From NCBI GenBank assembly GCA_001953115.1, contig LSSL01002663.1:1-18981 (forward strand): a stretch of DNA of 18,981 nt, given 5' to 3'. Numbering within the stretch: position 1 is the first letter of the stretch; the number at the start of each line of letters is the position of its first letter. The stretch comes from Smittium mucronatum (taxonomy: Eukaryota; Kickxellomycota; Harpellomycetes; Harpellales; Legeriomycetaceae). This document shows positions 9,970-18,981 of this stretch, in pieces. The notes under the pieces are model-generated. The model made no database searches. It was not told the origin of the DNA and was given only the letters and a program-made list of their open reading frames with translations. The translations under genes were made by a program, and so were the position numbers.

Positions 9970-10454
9970 GAAATTTCAAAAATATAGTATCAATATTACT
10001 AAAACGAGGATATAAAAAGTACCATGTTGATTTTTCTCGCTCAAAATATCAATTGAAATGTCGGTGTTTCCATTAACTATTGGTTGTTTTCCATATTTAA
10101 TGTATTCAAAAATTACTTCCCTACATTCTAGTATGTATGTATATATATATTGTAAAAAAACTATAGTATATAGTTTTTGTATAATCAAAGGTTTAATTTT
10201 CATTTGCAAATAAATTAATAAAAATCAAGGCTAATGGAGTTGAGTTTTGAGAATTAGATTTTTTTTTAGAATAGATATATTTTTATAGTTTTTACATTAT
10301 TATGAAATCTGTGGAAGTTTATTTTAATTAATAATAATTTATACCAAGAATATGTTTCTTATTTTTCCGAAAAAAACAAAGCATAAAAATTCAAAATATT
10401 ATTTGATATACTCTTTTAAATTATTAAAAAGATATTATAAAAATAAAAACTTTA

Positions 10455-10538
10455 TCCCGTAAACCAATGATCTCGAGGTATGGAGCTGCTAGAGAGGCAG
10501 AGGGAGTTTGGTTGACAAAATTTTTGAAGATTTTTCAC
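10455..10538 (+). pseudogene. relic resembling the RNase H end of a Ty1/copia polyprotein
   Basis: A short GC island inside the AT desert translates as SRKPMISRYGAAREAEGVWL followed by TKFLKIF. The C-terminal RNase H region of copia-type Pol proteins typically has a conserved acidic 'EAEY' stretch, then 'AA.EA...vWL..ll'. Here YGAAREAEGVWLTKFL fits that pattern, although the expected 'STTEAE' segment before the Tyr appears to be missing. Only about 28 codons are readable and both sides are featureless AT-rich DNA, so this is a remnant at most. A chance resemblance cannot be excluded without a search. Confidence 0.4.
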
Positions 10539-11945
10539 TTTTTTAAATTCTTTTAATTATGTTTTTATAACTTTTTATAAACTTTAAAATAAATTTATAA
10601 TAAAAAAATAGAATAAAATAAAAAATTTACTTTTAGGATTTATAAATATTTACATTAATTAGCTTTGTATAAATGAAGTATAAATGGGATTATTTTTTTA
10701 CTAGTAAAATACGACACAATAAAATTATTAAAAAATGATGACAAAACCCCGTTTTGTATTCACATAAGGGCTTTACAAAATGTAAATATATTGAAAGCCG
10801 ATTTTATTACAAAGAAATATTTTTTTTAGTGTGTAAAGAGCTGTTTGTGATTTTTTCTATAATTATTTGCTCAAAATATTTGGATTCATATAAATTAATT
10901 ACTGATGAATTTATTTTTTATAAGTTTTTATATTAATAAATATGCTTTCTAATAAAAATTACGTAATATATTACATTTTTTACAAAAAAAATCTGAACAA
11001 TATAATTATCTATCAATCATATATATTTTATACAACTTGTTTTCTGAAATATATGAAAATTATTAGAGATTAAATCATTAATGTAAACTATGAGATCCAA
11101 AATACTTTTTTTAGTAAAAAAAAACATTATTAAAATACCAATATATATATAATTGACTTTTTGATGAAAGTTTCATGAATTTGTACTCAAAAAAATCTCT
11201 TAAATTTAAACTCTGTAAAAAATTAGCTTTATACCCGACCACTTTTATATACATGTGCTAAAAATATAAATCAAAGTGACAGGGTCATGTAAATTACAAA
11301 TAATAATTTAAATTAGGAATTTTTACGAATTAAAAACTAGAAATTTAAAAAAAAAAATGCATCTTTCGCTGTGTATTTTATCAAAGCTTGTGATTCTACG
11401 AAACCCTCTTGATTAAAATTTTTTTAAAAAAAAATTATTTATATTAAACTTCTGATGGAATTTTTTGATTTTTTTTAAGACTATTTTAGCCTGATTCAAA
11501 TATATTCTTATACGAGCGATTTCGAAAAACCATTAAAAATTGTTTTTTTACAACTCAAGATTATTATTTTTCAGTCAAAATTCATTCCTATAAAAAAAAT
11601 GGAAATTAAAATTTAATATATTTTTTTCAAAATAAAATATAAGACCTATTAAGAAACTTTATGGAATAATCATTTTTTTCAGAAAATTGTCTATAATCAT
11701 TTGACAAAAAAGGAAACAAAAATCAATTTGAAAAAGAAGAAAAAAAATCAGAGATACATATTTAGATTCTTATACGATAGAATACTTTGAATCAATATCA
11801 TATAAATACCCAGTTACGTGTTTTTGCTTTTTAGATTTTTTTCATTTAGTATTTATTGAATTTTAATGCTAAAAAAATTTCGAGTTGATAAAATATTTTT
11901 CTAGAATATAAAAATATTGGTATAAATCTTTATTTCATAAAAAAG

Positions 11946-11984
11946 TTATTGTTATTGTTAATATTAATATTATTAATATTATTT
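11946..11984 (+). repeat. AT-rich imperfect microsatellite (TTATTG / AATATT)
   Basis: Two copies of a TTATTG-like unit are followed by alternating AATATT and ATT units. It is simple sequence with no coding content. Confidence 0.6.
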
Positions 11985-12511
11985 TAAAAGAGATTTTTTT
12001 CGAATTATTTTATATTTTAAATCTGCTAACTTTCATAATATTGATATCATATTTTAATTTGGTTAAAATTAATAATTCTATCTTTATATTTTTTGTTAAA
12101 ATAATAATGAATTTTAAAATTTGTATTTGAGTGATACAGGTTATCATTTAAATAAAAAAAATTATTTCGGTTGGAGAATTTTATGAAAATTGGAAAAAAA
12201 ATCAATTATATAAATTACTACAATTTTTTCCACTAAAAATTGGATTTGAAAATATTAAGTAAAAAAAAAGGTCTTCTTTAAAAGAGCTTTGAAATAACCA
12301 CAATATATTAGGGAGAAATTTTTATACTAATAAGATCTTTCAATAAAATTGAATTAAATTTATCGAATACAAACATTTTTTTATACATAAATAATCATTA
12401 TAGAAATATTCTCTTTATTTTTCGAAAAATTAGAAGACTAACGAAATAATGATGTCCGTAATATATAAAAATTATCCAATTACTCTCATTATATTAAGAA
12501 ATTTTGAATTG

Positions 12512-12559
12512 TATTATTATTATTATATTATATTATATTATATTATATTATATTATATT
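12512..12559 (+). repeat. compound microsatellite (TAT)n then (TATTA)n
   Basis: About four TAT/TTA triplets run directly into seven uninterrupted TATTA units (12521-12555) plus a partial unit. The perfect pentamers suggest recent slippage, in contrast to the decayed surroundings. Confidence 0.9.
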
Positions 12560-12926
12560 TTAATTTATTTATTGAGCTTAGACAATATAATATGATGAAA
12601 AATTTATTTCATTGATATAATTTCCAGTTTTTAAAAGAATTGATCCTTTTTAACTATCCTCATACTCTTTAAGATTTAAATCTGAATAAAAATAACTATA
12701 ATTAAATATTGGCAGTATAAGACCATTTCCTGGAAAAAAATATCAATTTATAGACATCTTATCAAAAAATTTATTAAAATGAAACATAGAATTTTCGGGA
12801 AATTTTTTTTAATTTTTTTTTCTTTAGCATAAAGAAGGACCCAAATTTCACACTGATATGGATTTCAAAGTTTAAAATTGATTATTTTTTTTCTAAAATA
12901 ATATGATTTTTATGAAATATTGATCA

Positions 12927-12936
12927 CCCCCCCCCC
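12927..12936 (+). repeat. C10 homopolymer
   Basis: Ten consecutive C lie in DNA with very few G or C. The preceding base is A and the following bases are TTGATTTTTGG. Confidence 0.9.
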
Positions 12937-13073
12937 TTGATTTTTGGTTAATTTTTAATGCAAAAATCATCTGTATTTTTTTTTAAAATATTAATACAAT
13001 ATTATATATTATATAAATTTAAATTTATTTCTAGTTTATTGGTTTATCTAAATATTTCTTTCCACTAAAGAAT

Positions 13074-13114
13074 GTTATTAAATAATAAGTTATTAAATAA
13101 AATAAAATAAAATA
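13074..13114 (+). repeat. duplicated GTTATTAAATAA followed by (AAAAT)n
   Basis: GTTATTAAATAA occurs twice, 15 bases apart. The second copy leads into about four AAAAT units (13095-13114). It is simple sequence only. Confidence 0.65.
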
Positions 13115-14053
13115 GTTTCAATATATATAAATAAATCATACGAATAAATATATAAAACAAATCTACTAAAATTTTAAATTAATTATTGATTAATTTTTTT
13201 TGTTTTCATAAAATTCATGTATTTAAAAGAAAAAGCTTATTAAAATTGTCTAAAAATTTTCCACCTTTTTTTTAATATATATTTGATTATTAAAAAAGAT
13301 AATATACATTCTTCTGATTTTTTTTTAGCATTATTACTATTTTTCAAAAACTTAATTTATTTTTAATATTTTTTTTAGAAAATCAAATCATGCATTATTT
13401 AAATAAAATCAATTGTTTTTAATTATCCGTATTTTTAGGCCGCTTTATCATTTGATATATAATTATATTTATAAAAAAAATTGTCTAAAAAAAATATTAG
13501 ACAGATATGGTGAAAATATTCTGAAGTGTATTTATAATTGACTTGCATTGGACAAAAACTTACTTTGAATTTATAAAATAAATATGTTTCATATAAATTT
13601 TTTGCAAAATTATATATCTTTATTTTCTTTCTCGATAGGGTTGGGTGTTAAGATAAATAATTAAGACTTTTAGAGTTATAAAGGAAAAAATTTTCGAAAA
13701 AAAATACATTTATAAAAACATGAAAGGAATAAATCACTCTATAAATAAGTCGAAAAGATGCTATATTAATCCCTATTTTTATATTTAAGTTTTTGTAATA
13801 ATTAATAATAAGAGCTTGCAAATCAAAATTTTTATCCTTCAAATATAACCAAATTTGAAAACTTTTAAAATATTTTAAAATTATTCAATTAGTTTTTTTG
13901 AATTTTTCACCCAAAACAAAATTAAAAATGAATGTGGTCGATAATAAAAGCTTCAATACGGTTTTTTGTCAATAAAATATTATCTAAAAACAATTTTTTT
14001 AAATTTAATCGTTTCATATTAGAGACAGTTTTTAAACATAATTAATGTGTGTT

Positions 14054-14132
14054 AGAAAGAGAGAAAGAGGGGGGTATATATAAGTTAGAGAGTGAAATCG
14101 GTAATTATTTGAGGTTTTTTTTTTTTTTTTTT
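14054..14132 (+). repeat. purine tract with G6, then T18
   Basis: A 21-base all-purine run (14054-14074, ending GGGGGG) is followed 40 bases later by 18 uninterrupted T (14115-14132), then GG and six more T. Both are strand-asymmetric tracts. No gene reads through them. Confidence 0.7.
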
Positions 14133-14521
14133 GGTTTTTTGAATTTAAATAACACCATAATTAAAAAATGATGGCAATATTTTATCTGTATATATTTAAT
14201 AGTCACAATTTATCAAAATAACAGCATATTTTTAATAATAATAATTAAGTTAAATTTAAATTTATTTTTTTCTGCCATAATTTTTTTATACCGAATCTTA
14301 TACAAAATCTCGATTAATTTTTTTTATTTGACCATTTTAGGGACTATCATACAAAAGATGGCATTTAAAACGCAGGGTAAAAACGTACATAAATATAAAA
14401 ATCATTTCAATTTTTTCTATTAAAAATTAAAAAAAGTGGAAGGTAATTAATAATTATTAATAATTATGTTATGTGCTTTGAAATTAAATTGAATCAAAAG
14501 CCGAATAAATAAATAAATGAT

Positions 14522-14554
14522 AAAAAAATCTTCTTGAAAAAAAAAGATTTTTTT
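14522..14554. repeat. inverted repeat, 11-base arms, 11-base loop
   Basis: AAAAAAATCTT (14522-14532) pairs perfectly with AAGATTTTTTT (14544-14554). The arms are A/T-rich, so chance is a fair explanation. It lies just before the degenerate repeat block. Confidence 0.5.
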
Positions 14555-14589
14555 TGCAGTTGTATTGATCCTTAAATATACAGATTTTG

Positions 14590-14940
14590 ACGAATATTTG
14601 TGGCTAAAAATACTTTTTTACACCTTTTTTCAAAAAAAAACTCTTCTTTCTCAGAAAAAGGACTTTTATAAGTTAATTTTGGACTAAGAAGCGTTTATTT
14701 TTTACCAATATCAACGGGGTATTATCAAATCTTATAGCTGTGGTCGAGATAAAAGAAATTTTCATTCCAAAAATTCCCATATTTACGCTATATTATTTAT
14801 CAACAAGGTGGCAATTTTCGACCAATATTATCACATAAAAACCTATATTTATAACTTTGGTCTAAAAAAATGACACTTTCTGTCCAAAAAATAAAAATTT
14901 ATCCTGGTAAAACAAGTTTTTGGCTGGTTAAAAACCTCAA
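14590..14940. repeat. degenerate tandem-like repeat, unit roughly 60 bases
   Basis: A recurring pattern, roughly TTTGGNCTAAAAA then about 20 bases later ACCAA or TCCAA, can be followed across the block. The TGG marker recurs at about 14601, 14680, 14741, 14809, 14858 and 14921. The best pair is the stretch from about 14705 to 14785 against the stretch from about 14815 to 14890, which stay alignable with many mismatches. The spacing varies from 49 to 79 bases, so indels are common. It would fit an old minisatellite, but I aligned it by eye only. Confidence 0.35.
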
Positions 14941-16836
14941 ACCATAATTTTTCACTTAATAAATAATAATTTTTTTATTAAATAATAAACCAATTAGATA
15001 TTAATAAAAACGCAATTATCTTCGACTAAATCATATTTTTTTATGCAGAATTTTGGTTCCTGAAAGGTTTAAAGAAGCTTTTTTTTATTAAAAAAATTCA
15101 AGAAATCAACTTTATAAATTAATTTTAGTTTTTTTTTTCTTTCATATTTATGTTTTATTCTCCCCAAAATTTAGCATTATTCATTATCAAAAGTTTAAAA
15201 ATACAAATCTATATAAAATAAAATATATTATATATTTAGGCCAAGAAGAATATATTATTATAAGTAATAATTCTAATCAGCTCTTTTTTAAATATATTTT
15301 ATTATATTTCATGAATAAAAAAAAAATTATAAAAAAATCAGGTTGAATCATATATCGCAATAGTTTTTTTATAATACTTATTCATATAAACCAGTGCCCT
15401 AAAATTAATATTTACAGCTTATTACCCTTCACCTTTTCATCAATTATATATCATACATCCAAATTCGATATTAAAATTAGATCAAATCAAATAATTCAAT
15501 TTTTTCAATTAAATATATTTGAAATTTCCTGTTCGAAATCTTTAATTTTTTTTAAAATTTATAGAATAAAATAAAATGATACATATTTAAATATGTATTT
15601 CGAATTTTTATTTTATTTTTCACTTATGTTATTACCTGAAATTTATTCTACCATTCGTTTTTTGTTTAAAGTAAACTGTTGTTTTTAATTTTTACTTCCG
15701 ATGATTTAAATTAAAATAAAAAAGATTCATGAAAATATTTTTGCCTTTTACAGCTAATCTTATTTGTTTTTAAACAATAATTTTTTATTGATTAACCATC
15801 AAATAAAAATTTATTTGAATTACATAGAGTTATTTTTTAAGATTTATAAAATTATAAAAAATATTATCAGGTGTATATAGTGAAATGTTTTTAGAATTTT
15901 TTTGCTTATGTACAATATAATTAATATTTTATTTAATATTGGGGAGTTTTCAAAAAAGGGATATTTTTTTTACTGAAAAAGTACCTCCAGCTCAGATTTA
16001 AAATGATCGGAATATATCAAGTCATTTATCTATCGTAAATCACCACTTAATGAATATTTTCAAATTTTCAAATTTATATCTTTATTTTCTTTTTAATTTG
16101 TATATGCTTTGTATTAAAATGATTTAAAATTAATATATAATTTTTTTTTCATTTTTAAAAGAAATAATTTAATTTTAATTATACGAAAAAGTTTAGAGTC
16201 TAAAATAATAATAATTTTTATTTAGAACATCATTTATAAATTGCTGATTATTTACAAAAAATTCAACCAATAAATAAATTATAATTTTGTATTTTTTTAG
16301 AATTACTTTTTTTATGTTTTTTTTAATCGCTTTAGTTTTTATTGCATTTATTTTTTAAAAAACACAAAAATAAAAAAATTTCTTCTTAATTATTATTAAT
16401 ATTTCAAAAAATTTAAGACATTTTTATTTTAATTTAACATATTCAATAAAAATTTAAAAATAATTATTAAACAAGGTTGAATTTTAAAATTAATCAAAAA
16501 ATAGAAATTTTTTTTTAATGAATATATTATTTATTTCTAAGTGTGATTTTTAACTAAAAAAAAACATATTTTTTTACGCAATTTTTTTTTGTAATTATTA
16601 ATTTAATTAATAAATGATAAATGAATAACTTTATAAGCAATAAATTTTTCATAAAAAATGCACATTCTTTTTATCAAAAAAAAAAATTAAAAAAATAAAA
16701 GTAATAATAGCTATCAAAAAAATAAGCCGTAAATTATTTTTTATGTAATATTATTACATATATATATTTATAGAATTTGTTAAATAAGTTCCAAAATATT
16801 ATTTATAAATATGCTTTTCTCAATTAAAGTTATTTG

Positions 16837-16968
16837 ATGGGTAAAAATAATTATAATAATTATAAATTATTTTTGGTACAGATATCGCTTAATTATCGCG
16901 TGGGATGCGCTCCTAATAAATCTGAAAATGATAAATTCTCAATTTGGTTCAATTTACAGCCTAACTGA
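16837..16968 (+). other. 43-codon open frame over a small GC island, function unknown
   Basis: From an ATG at 16837 the frame passes through a low-complexity Asn/Lys start and then reads QISLNYRVGCAPNKSENDKF before a TGA at 16966-16968. The second half has a mixed amino acid composition unusual for this desert. The upstream part overlaps a 10-base-arm inverted repeat (16843-16852 with 16865-16874). TTTTTGGTACAG just before the better half could be a splice acceptor. No family is recognised, and it may be another transposon crumb. Confidence 0.15.
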
Positions 16969-17606
16969 AGAGGGAATTTTCCATAAATTAAAAAAAACTC
17001 TAAAAAAATTATGAAAATTAAACCCAAATATAAAAACTGCTGCATACCCAGGAAGATATGTAATGCAAAAACTTGAAATTTTTTCCCCCCAAATCTAATT
17101 GGCTTTATTTAATGACTAAATAAATTATAAAAATATTAATCAAGTAAATTATCTATATAATCATACTAAACCAGAAGTTTAAACAATTTCTCAATGGAAA
17201 CGCCTAGATTTTATTGGGTAAAATCGTATCGCATAAATCAAGAATTCGCGGACTAAAAAAATAAATGAAATTTAAAAACCGCGATACCATAAAAATAGCA
17301 TATTTTAAATGCGATTTAATTTAATAATACCTATATTAGCTTTTATATATTTCACAAATATATAATATTAATAGGCGTTATATATATTTATATATTTAAA
17401 AAAATAAAACTAAAATATGGTATTTTACTTTATTAATTAACTTTAATTTGAATTAATATATATTAATAATTTATATTATTATTACAGGTAATTAAATATA
17501 TAATTTTATTGATGTTTTACTTTTGAATTTGGTATATATATACTCACGGTAAATTAATGTATAAATTATCAAAGATTTATGAAAAAAAAATTACTAAAAA
17601 AAATAT

Positions 17607-17628
17607 GAAAGTGAAAGTGAAAGTGAAA
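17607..17628 (+). repeat. (GAAAGT)3 plus GAAA microsatellite
   Basis: Three perfect GAAAGT hexamers and a partial fourth form a purine-rich patch in otherwise AT-only DNA. Confidence 0.85.
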
Positions 17629-18454
17629 AAAAATTTAAATCCGGAATTAGCTCTGTCATTTTAATTTCAATAATTTAAGGGAATAAGTTCTAGGTTCTGT
17701 TAATATTAAATTAAAATTAAAATTATAGAGAAATGATGTCATCTAATATTAATAAATATTACAAACATAGATATAAATAGACTTCGCTTTAAATTATCCT
17801 GATTTAATTGAAAATTTTTAATATTTTTTTACTTTTTAAAAAAAATTCGCAAGTAAATATAATAGGAATAAAGTGTAATGAAGTAATTATGAAAAAATAA
17901 TTACAACAAATTAAATATTTAAGCAATTCTAATTTTTTTAAAGAGCAAATTATCGATAAATTAAGTCAAATATATAAGATTTTTTTTGGTGGTTTTTTTC
18001 TTTTGGATCCTAATTAATTAATTTTTTTAAATTGAATTAATTTATAAACTAATAAATTGATTTAGAAAAAGGAATATCCATAAATTTTTCATCGAGTAGC
18101 ATCTGCCCCAATTAATTTATAAAATTGAAAAGAATGAATTTTGATATTTTTTGTGCTAGGAGGGAATTCTGACCCTAAAAATTGGGTTTTTTGTCTCATC
18201 ATATTTATATTCCGTTATATTTTAACCTATAATTCATATTTAATTGCTCAATGGTATAAAAAAAGATAATTTACTTAGTTTAAAATAAATAAGTCGAAGA
18301 TTTTATAAGAAAAATAAAAAATATCTAAAATTTACGATTTATAATGATCATCTAGATTTATTATTTTTAAATGCACCTAGTTTTTAATAAATCTAAAAAA
18401 CCCGTTAATTGTAATTAGGATATATCTTGTTGAAAATTTTAGGAATGAATAACG

Positions 18455-18495
18455 TATATTCGAATATAATGATTTTTGTTAATAGGAAAAATCAT
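18455..18495. repeat. 14-base palindrome next to a 9-base-arm inverted repeat
   Basis: TATATTCGAATATA (18455-18468) is a perfect palindrome. It is followed directly by ATGATTTTT (18469-18477) and, after 9 bases, by its complement AAAAATCAT (18487-18495). A related stretch beginning TTCGAATATTAATGG occurs about 65 bases further on. Confidence 0.6.
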
Positions 18496-18938
18496 ATCCT
18501 TTATTTAAAATTCGTATGTGCATAATTCGAATATTAATGGTTTTTAATATCTAAAAACAAATGTTTTTTGAATGAAAGCACATATTTTGATAATATTGGA
18601 CTAAGATTTTTTTTTTGAATTCTTTATCATTAAGCAAGAATAATGCATATATCTTAAAATTTATATTATTTTAGGTAGATTTCAATGTATTCATATTATG
18701 TATATATTATTATTATATCATCAATTATTTTAATAATTTAGAATTTTATTTCTTAATGCGGAAAGAGTTTCATGATGCAAAATTAATATTTCTGGCACAT
18801 TATAGACATAAAATTTGAAACCGTAATATCAATTGTCTTTTTTTACATAAAAATAACATATGTAATATATTGAAAACACGATTATATTTCTTATAATTGA
18901 TGTTTTGTTAATTTTTTATTTTTTTCAAGTGTAAATAT

Positions 18939-18981
18939 TGTCGGAAGCGGAGTTCCTATACCAGTTAGACTGGTACAAGTC
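18939..18981 (+). other. GC-richer right edge, possible start of an LTR or other element
   Basis: Composition changes sharply here, from the AT desert to TGTCGGAAGCGGAGTTCC and onward to the window end. A TGT start is typical of LTRs. TACCAGT-TAG-ACTGGTA (18959-18975) is a perfect inverted repeat with 7-base arms and a 3-base loop. Too little is visible to classify it. Confidence 0.3.

Larger units (their letters stand above)
9441..18938. other. long AT-rich desert without genes
   Basis: About 9.5 kb of extremely AT-rich DNA (7 G or C among the 60 bases at 16501-16560). It consists of homopolymer runs, microsatellites and short inverted repeats. The few open frames of 60-77 codons here (9727-9918, 9976-10209, 10754-10936, 13648-13842) are made of Ile, Lys, Phe, Tyr, Leu and Asn, as random AT-rich DNA would give, so I do not call them genes. 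Small GC islands are embedded in it, one of them a likely retroelement relic. Possible readings are an AT-rich isochore, strongly decayed transposons, or a centromere-like region. A mitochondrial insertion is less likely because no mitochondrial gene piece was recognised. Confidence 0.7.

Noticed and set aside
9976..10209. 77-residue minus-strand open frame
   Set aside because: Its composition is mostly Ile, Tyr, Leu, Lys and Val from AT-rich DNA, it overlaps simple TATATA sequence, and it shows no recognisable motif.
9727..10936. Plus-strand frames at 9727-9918 and 10754-10936
   Set aside because: They are low-complexity translations of AT-rich DNA without start context, homology or codon bias.
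13648..13842. 64-residue minus-strand open frame
   Set aside because: Same reason: Phe/Ile/Asn/Lys/Tyr-rich chance frame in the desert.

Overview
The window looks like nuclear DNA of a eukaryote, most likely a fungus. It is very AT-rich, holds one long gene with a short 57-base intron, has no prokaryotic operon structure, and contains decayed transposons of types common in fungal genomes. The Ser/Asn-rich, mostly disordered protein and the strong AT bias would suit an early-diverging (zygomycete-grade) fungus, but nothing seen here fixes the lineage.

Layout. Bases 1-480 are a GC-richer block (45% GC in the first 60 bases) that ends abruptly near 475. It looks like the edge of a repeat or mobile element and has one small open frame on the minus strand. 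Bases 725-2290 hold a broken minus-strand transposase. Its fragments read, in N-to-C order, as a FLYWCH-like zinc finger, a MULE catalytic segment, a TNN.LE-type motif and a SWIM zinc finger, with many stops and frameshifts. Bases 2966-6100 hold the only intact protein gene. It is on the minus strand, with exon 1 at 6100-4490, an intron at 4489-4433 and exon 2 at 4432-2966. It encodes 1025 residues, and an AATAAA signal lies just past the stop. Bases 6101-9440 have intermediate composition and no gene I can support, only a few GC islands with short open frames.

Bases 9441-18940 are an AT desert (about 12% GC in a sampled line). It contains homopolymers, microsatellites, a ten-C tract, a degenerate repeat of roughly 60 bases near 14.6-14.95 kb, and one small GC island at 10455-10538 that reads like a relic of a Ty1/copia RNase H. 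The last ~40 bases rise again in GC from a TGTCGGAAG sequence, possibly the start of another element outside the window.

The genes do not form a pathway. This is one uncharacterised host gene between transposon relics, next to a long gene-free AT-rich tract. I found no rRNA, no convincing tRNA, no CRISPR array and no intact mobile element. I did not find a clearly new biological system. The best leads are the large disordered protein, with its CDK-type sites and KEN boxes and an intron whose retention would end translation exactly at the 3' splice site, and the origin of the AT desert.
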